Assembly: GCA_018396865.1 (NCBI GenBank)
Contig: JAGTRB010000009.1
Coordinates: forward strand, 34,466-98,465
Direction of reading: 5' to 3'
DNA length: 64,000 nucleotides
Source: Candidatus Bathyarchaeota archaeon
GTDB taxonomy: Archaea; Thermoproteota; Bathyarchaeia; TCS64
Numbering within the stretch: the first letter of the stretch is position 1; each line of letters begins with the position of its first letter. The translations under genes were made by a program, and so were the position numbers. Shown here piece by piece: positions 8,950 through 16,930 of this stretch. The notes under the pieces were generated by a model. The model searched no databases, was not told where the DNA came from, and saw nothing but the letters and a program-made list of their open reading frames with translations.

Positions 8950-9843
8950 TTACCTGTGGATTTTCTTCATAGCCTCAGCTGCCCTGGATCTGTGTTCTGC
9001 GATTATCTCGGGCTGGCGGCGGACAAGTTCGAGGTTTTCGTGGAGGAGCGTTTTATAAAGCTCCCCAAGCTCGGGGTTGATGGTTTGGAGCTCTTCGAGG
9101 AATCTTCTCCCAGTTGAAATGGCCGAGGGGCATCTTGGATGACACGGGAAGAAGTAACCCACGAAATAAGCTAGGCTATCTGCCTCCCCCTTCTCATCAG
9201 CCTCCCTCAACTGTCTCGCAGCCCTCTCCTCGACCGAGATGCCCTTTTCCCTGTCTGACGCGTAGCGCTCGACGCAGCATTTGGGGTATCCATATAGGGT
9301 CCCCATCTCCTTCACCCAAGCTCCATTGAACTCCTCAGGATATACTATGTGGGTTCTCCCTAAGCCTGGTGGAGGGCGACGGAGGACCTCCTGCCTGATC
9401 TTAATCCTCTCCTTCATTAGCCTTTCTAACTTTTTTTCAACCTCTTTATCTTTAAAGAGATAAAGTTCTCTAACTGTAGGCCTTACCTCGAATTGAAGGG
9501 TTTTGAGTTCTAGATTTCTCGCCCACTCTATATGACCGCGATACTGCTCTGATCTCTCTACGACCTCCTTGTAGGCTTTCCTCATCTCCTTCTTAAGGTC
9601 CTCTATCATCTTCAGTCTCCTATCTGGTTCAACTATAGAACTCAGACTCTTCATCTTGGGGAGAACTTTCTCATCTATGCCTTTCCCCATAATCTCAGCC
9701 TCCGGGAGTTCAGCTGGCAGAGTTGTGAGGGAGCATGGCCTTAGATCCAAATGAACAAGTAGATAATTCTCAACCTTTACTCTCTTCAAAAGCCTTGTAT
9801 CCAATAGCAGACTTTGCGTCAGATGCTCGATCTTCATAGACAA
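8950..9843 (-). CDS. Conserved cysteine/His-containing protein, possibly DUF483
   Basis: The protein has 297 residues and is soluble. A helical, charged N-terminal half precedes a C-terminal part with YGYPKCCVERY (about 188-198) and YFFPCHPRCPSA (about 231-242). The CC and CHPRC groups could bind a metal. The pattern of a GYPxCCV helix followed by PCxPxC reminds me of the archaeal DUF483 family, but I cannot confirm that from sequence alone. No function is known. It ends a long minus-strand gene run and lies 72 nt downstream of the membrane-gene cluster. ATG at 9843 or the third codon could be the start. Confidence 0.6.
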   Translation of the reverse strand: MSMKIEHLTQSLLLDTRLLKRVKVENYLLVHLDLRPCSLTTLPAELPEAEIMGKGIDEKVLPKMKSLSSIVEPDRRLKMIEDLKKEMRKAYKEVVERSEQYRGHIEWARNLELKTLQFEVRPTVRELYLFKDKEVEKKLERLMKERIKIRQEVLRRPPPGLGRTHIVYPEEFNGAWVKEMGTLYGYPKCCVERYASDREKGISVEERAARQLREADEKGEADSLAYFVGYFFPCHPRCPSAISTGRRFLEELQTINPELGELYKTLLHENLELVRRQPEIIAEHRSRAAEAMKKIHR

Positions 9844-9915
9844 TTAATTCACCTTAATACTATTAAACATTCCTAACCTAGGAGAGATTTAAGGGATAAA
9901 AAAGAGGGGGACTTC

Positions 9916-10563
9916 TTAGAATGGGACTAAGCCTAGGACTTGTAGGAGGAACTGGGCTCTACCTGAGAGCATAGCCATCCTGAAGAGAACCGTGTTTCCG
10001 TAGTAGGCTCCCAAGCCTATCATTATGACCCATCTGCCAAGCCTCGTGGGATATGCGATCGGACCTTTATGCTCGAAGGTGAGGAGAAAGTACATAACGG
10101 CGAGTATCGTGCCGATCCCAATGTATACAAAGTTAAACCAGGCCGTTGCGTCGGCACCGGCTTTAGGAGGCGTTATAGTGGCTATGATCTGACTGAGTAT
10201 GTTCGGGATTATAGTTCCTCTCATACCAAGCCCTATGCTTGAACCAACTAGGATGGCGATGGGATATCTACTGACCCAGCGATAGTCACGGTGTAATATA
10301 AGGTACATCATGAAGCCCAGCAGAATAGGGATTATGTAGTAAACCTTTCCAGCCATTAGAGGGGTTATCGCCAGTCTGATCGTGGTCTGTATACCTGTGA
10401 TCGCCGCGATGGCGAGGGACAACCCTATGAAGAAGTGCTCTGCAAATCTGAAGAGCTGATTCTCCTTGAAGAGAGGGTAACTGTAAACAAACAGCATCAG
10501 AGCTAAAGCCGTCCAGATGCCTATGATTCCATCTATGGTCGTTGGATAACCCATACTACTTCT
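9916..10563 (-). CDS. Polytopic membrane protein of unknown function (cluster gene 4)
   Basis: The product has about 215 residues with six to seven hydrophobic helices that fill most of the chain, and a short cytoplasmic-type basic loop (HRDYRWVSR). I chose the ATG that gives MGYPTTIDG; the frame stays open six codons further to 10581. It overlaps the end of the upstream membrane gene, so the four genes between 9916 and 12931 are co-translated. There are no transporter or enzyme motifs that I recognise. Conserved-looking polar positions (Glu in RFAEHFF, Arg in HRDYR) could mark an ion or proton path, but that is speculation. Confidence 0.7.
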   Translation of the reverse strand, partial: RSSMGYPTTIDGIIGIWTALALMLFVYSYPLFKENQLFRFAEHFFIGLSLAIAAITGIQTTIRLAITPLMAGKVYYIIPILLGFMMYLILHRDYRWVSRYPIAILVGSSIGLGMRGTIIPNILSQIIATITPPKAGADATAWFNFVYIGIGTILAVMYFLLTFEHKGPIAYPTRLGRWVIMIGLGAYYGNTVLFRMAMLSGRAQFLLQVLGLVPF

Positions 10564-11383
10564 TCCTCCTCGTGGCAGCATAACCCAGATTTGCCAATAT
10601 CACAGCGACTATTACCAGTAGATGTGAGGTGTTTATAGAGTCCATTGTGATCGTTGCATCTCCTGGTTCCCCTATCAGTTTCTCAAGCTCGGCTCCACCC
10701 CTAGCCCCCGCTGTCACGCCGAAGAGGATACCCGCCTGCCAATGGGGTTGGTATGCAGAGAAGTTCATCGCTATCCCTATCTCCGCTAATGGTACTCCGA
10801 ATGGAATCCTCCATTGCCTTATGTAGTAGTCACAGTAATCCCCCGTGTCGCTGCTTATCACCATCTTAACATCATTTGCCGAGTTTACGTTCTTCATTAT
10901 CGGGAGTTGGTCTATCGGTGTCCCCTTGTAATCCGTGGTGAAGATAGCTCTTATGTTCTTGGCCAACTGAGCAACTGCAGGCTCAGCTCCGGTATAGAAA
11001 CCTAGGTGGACATAATCCACTCCGTATGTTAACCCCTTGAATCCCGGAACCTTCTCAACTATCTTCTCGAAGGTCATGTGGCCGTCTACGAAAGAGGTCC
11101 AAAATATCATCTTTGCCTTCTGCTGTATTAGAACCTTTGATACTGCTACCAGCGATGGAAGGCACTCCGGCCATGCGCTCACGCCAGAAGATATGTTAAT
11201 AACCACTACATCTCCCTCCTTCAATTTCCTCAATCCCTCTATGAAGGTTATTGATTGGGGTCCAATGGAAACCGGTAGGCTTAAGGGTCTGAGGAAGGGA
11301 ACCATTAGAAGTATAAATAGTATCCAGTAAATCACTCGCCTATCTATCCTCTGCAGTCTATCCCATATCGTTTCCTGGCTCAT
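10556..11383 (-). CDS. Membrane-anchored soluble-domain protein (cluster gene 3)
   Basis: The protein has 275 residues: a TM helix at about 18-35, a soluble alpha/beta domain of about 200 residues, then a C-terminal TM helix (about 250-270) and a basic end. The soluble domain has alternating strands and helices (DVVVINISS, KMIFWTSF, VKMVISSDTGDYCDYYIRQW). It appears distantly similar in layout to the product of the gene at 12035, including a -DYC- segment before the last part of the domain. The stop overlaps the next gene and the start overlaps the previous one (ATGA), so it belongs to a tight operon. The function is unknown. The domain could be extracytoplasmic or cytoplasmic; the RRKK end favours a cytoplasmic C-terminus. 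Confidence 0.72.
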   Translation of the reverse strand: MSQETIWDRLQRIDRRVIYWILFILLMVPFLRPLSLPVSIGPQSITFIEGLRKLKEGDVVVINISSGVSAWPECLPSLVAVSKVLIQQKAKMIFWTSFVDGHMTFEKIVEKVPGFKGLTYGVDYVHLGFYTGAEPAVAQLAKNIRAIFTTDYKGTPIDQLPIMKNVNSANDVKMVISSDTGDYCDYYIRQWRIPFGVPLAEIGIAMNFSAYQPHWQAGILFGVTAGARGGAELEKLIGEPGDATITMDSINTSHLLVIVAVILANLGYAATRRKK

Positions 11384-12030
11384 CCTCCTGCCACCTCCCC
11401 ATAGAAGCCTCTCTCCCTTCCTAGGAGTGTCCTAAACCCGAAGGCGAGGAGGCCAAATGCGGCCACTATAAGGAAGGTTCTCATCGCAGGCATCTGACCG
11501 ATATCGTTAAACCAGCCTCCTATAACGGGGATTTGGGTCCATATCACCTCACCAATTGGAGCGTTTTTGAGCATTACGAAGATCCCAGCTATCAGTAACA
11601 ATGCCGCATCCACATTCCTCGCCCTAAAAGCTCTGTAAGCCGCTGAAGCTATGTAGAATCCAGTTATTGCGTACCAAGTCTGTCCGAGAGATGTGTATGC
11701 GTAGTCAAATATCCACTTATAGATCGGGTTGGCTGAGGGATTATTTATATTGGTTAACCCGAGTATAGTCACAAAGGCGAAGATAAATATCAGCCAGGCG
11801 CTGTGATACCAAACACCAGGGGTTCTCTTTCGGACATTTCGACCATGCACTCGGATTATGTTGACAGCACCCAGCGTCAAAGCCATTGTCGATATGACAG
11901 TCGCCCAGGTATTCAGCTCTCCAGCCATAGCACTTATAGCGGGAACTGCAAAAAAGTAGTCTATTATCATTATTACCACAACTACAGCTGTCAGGAGGTA
12001 AACCAGCTCTCTTCTGACGACCTCTGCCAT
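11380..12030 (-). CDS. Polytopic membrane protein of unknown function (cluster gene 2)
   Basis: The protein has 216 residues and five to six TM helices: about 10-28, 40-58, 72-90, 115-130, 142-156 and 183-200. Positively charged loops (RVHGRNVRKR, RAFRARN) should face the cytoplasm. It overlaps the next gene by 4 nt and follows the previous one by 4 nt. Its size and helix number resemble those of the other small polytopic protein of the cluster (9916), which suggests that two similar membrane subunits may form a complex with the two anchored soluble proteins. No known family was recognised. Confidence 0.72.
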   Translation of the reverse strand: MAEVVRRELVYLLTAVVVVIMIIDYFFAVPAISAMAGELNTWATVISTMALTLGAVNIIRVHGRNVRKRTPGVWYHSAWLIFIFAFVTILGLTNINNPSANPIYKWIFDYAYTSLGQTWYAITGFYIASAAYRAFRARNVDAALLLIAGIFVMLKNAPIGEVIWTQIPVIGGWFNDIGQMPAMRTFLIVAAFGLLAFGFRTLLGRERGFYGEVAGG

Positions 12031-12034
12031 TTCA

Positions 12035-12931
12035 TCACCTCTTCAGGATATCAATGAGGAAGGGCACACCTGCAAAGCTTATCACGAAGCCGACTACAAG
12101 TATCGCCAATATTACAAGCTTCATTACATCCTCCCCTCTGAGGCAGCCCAGTATCCAAGGATCTTGTGTGATATTCGCACTAGCCGCGTAAAGTTCCTCA
12201 GCTATGAGGCAGTAGTCACAGGTCGCTATTAGGAAGGGCATCTGATGTGTGTTAGCCGTTCCTGCGATCTGCATCGCCCCAATCGTGTTACCTCCCTCAC
12301 CCATAACCACAGACTCGTAGTAGAACCCACCCATGAGTATATTTGAGGCCGGTCTCTCCCTCTGCATGAATCCAAGTACGGCGTTGAGGTATGGACTCTG
12401 ACCCGCCTGATAGTTAATCTGTAGAGGATCGAACTCCTCAGGCTTCCCCTCCTCCAGGTACGCTGTCCTCAATGTCTCCTCGACTAGGGGTAGAGAGTCC
12501 CTTATACAGGTGAAGTAGTAGAGCTTAACCCCTGCCCTAACAGCCAACCTCGCCACATGGCTCAGAATACTTATAGAAGCCAAAGTCTGGGGACCTTGGT
12601 CAGGGTTGCTCAAGGTCTCCATAGCATAGCCGGAGGTGTATAATAGGGGTTTCCCCATCTCAGCGCATCTTCCTATGGCTTCTGGGATTGCTGCGATGGC
12701 TGGGAAGGTTCTGATGGGTATCTTTCTTCCTCTCCTTGCCATCTCTAGGAATATGTAGAAGAGGGCTATTGTGACTATTAGGAAGACGAATGCTGTCTGT
12801 CGCCCTGCAACTATCAAGTTTTTCCCTCTTTTCCACCTTTTTTCACCAGTCCAAGGTGTTCCACCTCTATTGTTAGATGTAGTTGAGGTGGAAAGCCACC
12901 GAGGACAGGCTAATAAAAGAAGGGCGTTCAT
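12035..12931 (-). CDS. Membrane-anchored soluble-domain protein, DUF6754-like (cluster gene 1)
   Basis: The frame from ATG 12931 gives 298 residues, but the first 38 are low-quality (TSTTSNNRGGTPW...). A TTG at 12817, preceded by a GAGGG ribosome site, gives about 261 residues and begins just before the first TM helix (FVFLIVTIALFYIFL). A soluble domain with PLLYTSGYAME, GVKLYYFTCI, ILMGGFYYES and FLIATCDYC follows, and the C-terminus is one TM helix. It resembles proteins annotated as DUF6754 in archaea and Chloroflexi, as far as memory allows. The function is unknown. It is the first gene of the four-gene membrane operon. Confidence 0.68.
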   Translation of the reverse strand: MNALLLLACPRWLSTSTTSNNRGGTPWTGEKRWKRGKNLIVAGRQTAFVFLIVTIALFYIFLEMARRGRKIPIRTFPAIAAIPEAIGRCAEMGKPLLYTSGYAMETLSNPDQGPQTLASISILSHVARLAVRAGVKLYYFTCIRDSLPLVEETLRTAYLEEGKPEEFDPLQINYQAGQSPYLNAVLGFMQRERPASNILMGGFYYESVVMGEGGNTIGAMQIAGTANTHQMPFLIATCDYCLIAEELYAASANITQDPWILGCLRGEDVMKLVILAILVVGFVISFAGVPFLIDILKR

Positions 12932-13102
12932 TTCTTTTAAAATTTTCGCGTTCTGAAAGGCTTAAACCCTGTTTTATGATCGTTCATAATCATTATATGA
13001 AGAACAGAACCAAACATAAATTCCCCAAATAATTAGCAAAATTATAAAACATTTTGGCCTATTGATTCAGAACTAGATTTTTTAAAACTTTCACTCAATT
13101 TA

Positions 13103-14557
13103 TTAAATACTTTCCCTGCATGAAGTTGAGTAGATCATTTGATTGAATCTAAAACTGTTTTCTATGATCTGATGTTCGTTCTGCCACTCTGTGTCGTATC
13201 CTAAACGGGACTCTGCGGGTAGCCCGATAGCTAGCCTCCTGAATCGCTCATAGTAGTCGAGGAAACTTCGGAATTTGATCCGGAGGCCGAAATCTTCTGG
13301 GGCTATGTATCTTGGGGATGCGGGCTCCAGTACCAGGGGGTTACACGCGATACTTGCAATTGGATATCTCTCGATCATCTTCTCACCCAGCCTGATGGTG
13401 TCCTCGAATGTCTCTGGAGTCTCCCATGATAGCCCTGTGGAGAAGTAGACCTCTATTGGGATGGCCTCTTCCTTCGCATCCTCAAGCCATCTGGTCAACT
13501 CATCATTAGTGTAGTAGAATCCCTTATTCTTCATCCTCACCTCCTCTGAGCCCGATTCGGGGGATACTGTGAGGGTTGAGTATAGGGGGTTAAAGGTGCG
13601 TCTGAAGTCTCTTATGAAGCTCTTATCTGAGAGGGACCAGAGGAGGAACTGTGCACTAATGTCGATATCCTCCCTCCTGATCATCTCGAAAAGCTCATGG
13701 TAATATCTCCTATCAGGATATGGGTCGAAGTCCATATAGACCGAGTCGAATCCAAGCTCCTCAAATTTTGATAGTGTTTCGAGGACCTGCTGCTTTGGGT
13801 GGAATATGGGTTCGGCGCGGCCTGTTATTAGTTGGTGGGCCTTCCTTCCACCCCCGCAGTATGAGCAGTCCACGGAGCATCCCCTCCCCAATGGGAGCCA
13901 TGTGTGCCTTTTGACGCTGACTCTCCACGGGTATGGGTCTAGGTCTCCGGACTGGGATATCAACCTACAGTATCTCTCATGGTTGTGAAGTATGCCGAGG
14001 CTTGTGTAGTCTAGTTCTCTCAGGTCATCCACCCCAGCCACGAACTTATTTTCACTTCTCTTTATGATTCCATTCTCTCTGTACACTAGGTTGGGTACCT
14101 CGTTGAACTCTTCATCCTCAAGATGCCTCATAAGCTCCAGGAGAGGCCTCTCTGCATCACCTCGAATTACCATGTCTATGCATTCGAACCTGTTCAGGAT
14201 CTCCTCCGCGAAGTAGGAGGCGGTGAACCCCCCTAGGACCACACGGGCGTTGCTGTTTTGCTTGGCTATCCCTGCGATCCTTACGGCGTCGTAGGAGTGG
14301 ACGAACCAGTGGAGGTCGATTCCGACCACCCTGGGCTCGTAAATCTTGAAGATATCCTCAACCCTGAATCCCCTCTCCTGGATCTGCTCGATCCCCGTGT
14401 GATATACCACCGCAGAGTACCCATTCCTGTTCAAGAGGTCTGCTAGGGCAATTGTCCCCAGAGGCATCACAAGGAAGGTTACCAGGTCTCTTCCAATCGG
14501 GTCGCTGGATCTGCAGTGGGTGGCTGGATGAATAAATAGGAAATCTACCTCTCTCAA
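13103..14557 (-). CDS. B12-binding-domain radical SAM protein
   Basis: The protein has 484 residues. Residues 1-140 form a Rossmann-like domain of the cobalamin-binding kind (IHPATH, VVGIDLHWFVHSYD, VVLGGFTASYF), though the classical DxHxxG cobalamin His motif is not evident. A radical SAM core follows, with the cluster motif C227-x3-C231-x2-C234 in GRGCSVDCSYCGGG. Members methylate or rearrange carbon centres, or act in lipid or cofactor pathways. The substrate is unknown here. It follows the gene at 14560 by 2 nt, so the two form an operon. The residues CGGGRKAHQ just after the cluster are unusual and could help subgroup assignment. Confidence 0.85.
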   Translation of the reverse strand: MREVDFLFIHPATHCRSSDPIGRDLVTFLVMPLGTIALADLLNRNGYSAVVYHTGIEQIQERGFRVEDIFKIYEPRVVGIDLHWFVHSYDAVRIAGIAKQNSNARVVLGGFTASYFAEEILNRFECIDMVIRGDAERPLLELMRHLEDEEFNEVPNLVYRENGIIKRSENKFVAGVDDLRELDYTSLGILHNHERYCRLISQSGDLDPYPWRVSVKRHTWLPLGRGCSVDCSYCGGGRKAHQLITGRAEPIFHPKQQVLETLSKFEELGFDSVYMDFDPYPDRRYYHELFEMIRREDIDISAQFLLWSLSDKSFIRDFRRTFNPLYSTLTVSPESGSEEVRMKNKGFYYTNDELTRWLEDAKEEAIPIEVYFSTGLSWETPETFEDTIRLGEKMIERYPIASIACNPLVLEPASPRYIAPEDFGLRIKFRSFLDYYERFRRLAIGLPAESRLGYDTEWQNEHQIIENSFRFNQMIYSTSCRESI

Positions 14558-14559
14558 TT

Positions 14560-15627
14560 CTATACAGCCCTACGAAGTATCTCTATCCTATGGACAACCT
14601 TAAAGCCATATTTGCCGAGAATCCTCTCCAGAAATCCATTTCTCGAGTCAACAAAGCCTAACTGAATCCCCTTTATGCCCCTACCCCTCATGGCTTCAGA
14701 GGCCGATGAGAGCAATTGGATGATAAGATTTTCGTCTCTAGCTCTAAAACCCCAATCAAAGACCTTCCCAAGCCCGTACCTGTACTCCGGGAGGTGATCT
14801 TTAAAAAGAAGTGGGTAGGGGGTTCTAAGCATTTCCAAGGCCTCGAACAGGTTTGGGCACCATCTTATGAAGCCCTCAACCTCCCCCTCTTTAGATCCCC
14901 CTCTCCCACGCTTCCACATTATGTATGCCATACCCTCGTAGAGGGGTATTTTTTCATTGAAATTAATGGCGGCGTCGGCTCTGGATAGAGTGTAAGACCT
15001 TATAGGGAATATCTGGGGCTCTTTCTCTATCTTCCTAAACTCTGAGGGGAGTAAAGGGGTTATGTACTCCTTCGATCTCCCCTGAATATTTAATCTCCCC
15101 TCAAAATCTTCGATGTCGGCGTTGAGGCATTTTATCTCCTCTTCAACCCTGAATCCTCTTTTAAGAAGAGACGCTGAGTCTAACCCCAGCAATGTGGCCT
15201 TATTCAGGTCGTAGGAGATGGGCGATATCGAACTTGGGAAGGATACTGGGCCGGATACTTTGTGTACCTCGATATCTATAGAGGCGCAGCCTAGGGAGAT
15301 GGCGAGCCTTTTCGCTCCCGAGAGGAATGTCTCTAGGATTTCATCTCCATCTTCTAGCAGGATTGGATGTGTGAGGTGGAGCCTCCTCCTTTCATCATCG
15401 TCGATGTATAGAAAGGCTAGGCTGAAGAGCTGACCCTCCTGGAGGCCATCTGAGGATCTCCTTGACACCAATAAGGGATAAGTCCTCTGTAAATTTGCAC
15501 CTTTATGTTTAACTAGGTCTGAGAAGGCTCCTAGAATAAGAGATCTCGAGTCAGCTCCAATATAGATGAATGGGGCTCTCTTGAAAACCTTTGCTGGAAG
15601 ATGAAACTCGATTTCAAATCTCGACAT
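14560..15627 (-). CDS. Possible GNAT-fold acyltransferase paired with a radical SAM protein
   Basis: The protein has 355 residues and is soluble. The last 50 residues (LLSSASEAMRGRGIKGIQLGFVDSRNGFLERILGKYGFKVVHRIEIL) have the order expected for the end of a GNAT acetyltransferase, with a helix, then a G-I-K-G-I-Q-L strand, a helix with F-L-E, and a GFK-V strand. An earlier part (FLSGAKRLAISLGCASIDIEVH) could be another such half, so the protein may hold two GNAT-like units. There is no clear acetyl-CoA loop (QxxGxG/A), hence the caution. It is the first gene of a pair with the radical SAM gene, 2 nt apart, suggesting sequential action on one product. Confidence 0.5.
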   Translation of the reverse strand: MSRFEIEFHLPAKVFKRAPFIYIGADSRSLILGAFSDLVKHKGANLQRTYPLLVSRRSSDGLQEGQLFSLAFLYIDDDERRRLHLTHPILLEDGDEILETFLSGAKRLAISLGCASIDIEVHKVSGPVSFPSSISPISYDLNKATLLGLDSASLLKRGFRVEEEIKCLNADIEDFEGRLNIQGRSKEYITPLLPSEFRKIEKEPQIFPIRSYTLSRADAAINFNEKIPLYEGMAYIMWKRGRGGSKEGEVEGFIRWCPNLFEALEMLRTPYPLLFKDHLPEYRYGLGKVFDWGFRARDENLIIQLLSSASEAMRGRGIKGIQLGFVDSRNGFLERILGKYGFKVVHRIEILRRAV

Positions 15628-15765
15628 CCAAGATATACCTTATTTGACGACCTTATATCCATTAAGCTTCCCAGCTTAGTGAAGTGGAGAGAGGAAAATT
15701 TACAAATTATTGTTTGTTTTTTGATTTAATTATATCGGATGTCGAATCATCCCACGCTTTTTCGG

Positions 15766-16929
15766 CTACTCTTCTATGATCTCGACGTTTGCCCTGGGAA
15801 CCGTGACCACCCTCCCGTCCTCTAGTTCGACCTCAAGCACCCTGACATCGGATTCCGTCTGGACCTTTTGTAACTCCACCGGTAGGCTTACGACCTTCCC
15901 AATCGCCCCGAAGTAGGGCTGTCGGATTATCCTCACTGGCGTTCCCGGGACCATTCCTGCTGAGAGCTCTTCCACTGAAGATTGCTCGAAGAACTCGTTG
16001 TGAGGGATGATTATCTCAGGCCTCATGACCCCTGCCCTTATCTGGGTCGCCCCGTTCACCGCGGCTAGGTATCCCTCGAAGCTCTTCAGGAGATCGAAGG
16101 TCCTCCTCGACATCTTCATCTCGCCGAAACCCTCCGTGACTATAAGGGTCAATCCAACCTCCTCATGTCCGGTTATGGCTACCCCTATCTCCTCCCCTAT
16201 GAAGGTGGTGACATCCCTGTGCTTTATTCCTCCCACGACGATGCATGAGACCCCTACCTCCGCGGCCTTTCTAAGGGCCTCCAGGGTGACCATCGAGCCC
16301 CCGACGAGAACCTTCCCCTTGTCTCCGGCCATTATGTTGTCGGGTGTCAGCACCTCCTCGGGAGATTTAACCGCCATCTTTATCTCGCCGTGGGTTTCAC
16401 CCCCTATGCCGAAGATCCCCTGGATGAAGGCCGCGTTCGTCTCTATGACCGCCCCCTCCCTCGGCAACACCTCCACGACCTCTCCAGGTATGTAGGCGTC
16501 GACCTCTACGGGGACCGGTAGGCCTCTGACTATGACCTGACCCGTCACGTCGGAGATGGACTCTATGGTCCCATCGATGGGGGAGGGGACCCTCTTCTTT
16601 ATGAGGCCGAAGAGGGCGTTGTAGGCGGCTATGACCTCGTCCTTGGCGACCTTGTCCCCGACCTTCTTGGTCATGTACCTGGGGAGGTCCTCTGGCTCAA
16701 CCCCTAGAAGGAGTGCCACCTTAACTATCTCCGGGTCTCCAGGGATCTCCGTCCTCGCTACGATGTCGTAGTAGTTAACCTTCTGGCCTTTCTCCACGAA
16801 GACCTCTCCAGGGATTGGCAGCCTCCTGGTCTTGGTGATGGTCATGGCCCTCTTGACCTTAAGCCCAGGGGTATAGGCGTAGGCCTCTTCTGAGACCCTC
16901 TCTTCACGTTCCATGGCCTTGGCCTTCAT
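15766..16929 (-). CDS. Barrel-sandwich/KOW-like protein, partner of the GlmL homologue
   Basis: The protein has 387 residues and is soluble. Residues 40-160 contain repeated short beta-segments of the biotinyl/lipoyl barrel-sandwich type (RLPIPGEVFVEKGQKV, PSPIDGTIESISDVTG, YIPGEVVEVLPREGAV) but no modified-Lys MKM motif. A middle domain has GEIKMAVKSPEEVLTP and VGVSCIVVGGIKH. The C-terminus (PGTPVRIIRQPYFGAIGKVVSL) resembles a KOW loop. The start lies 1 nt after the stop of the GlmL-like gene, so they are one operon. In other genomes such proteins are found next to GlmL homologues, as far as I recall. The function is unknown. Confidence 0.65.
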   Translation of the reverse strand: MKAKAMEREERVSEEAYAYTPGLKVKRAMTITKTRRLPIPGEVFVEKGQKVNYYDIVARTEIPGDPEIVKVALLLGVEPEDLPRYMTKKVGDKVAKDEVIAAYNALFGLIKKRVPSPIDGTIESISDVTGQVIVRGLPVPVEVDAYIPGEVVEVLPREGAVIETNAAFIQGIFGIGGETHGEIKMAVKSPEEVLTPDNIMAGDKGKVLVGGSMVTLEALRKAAEVGVSCIVVGGIKHRDVTTFIGEEIGVAITGHEEVGLTLIVTEGFGEMKMSRRTFDLLKSFEGYLAAVNGATQIRAGVMRPEIIIPHNEFFEQSSVEELSAGMVPGTPVRIIRQPYFGAIGKVVSLPVELQKVQTESDVRVLEVELEDGRVVTVPRANVEIIEE

Positions 16930-16930
16930 C

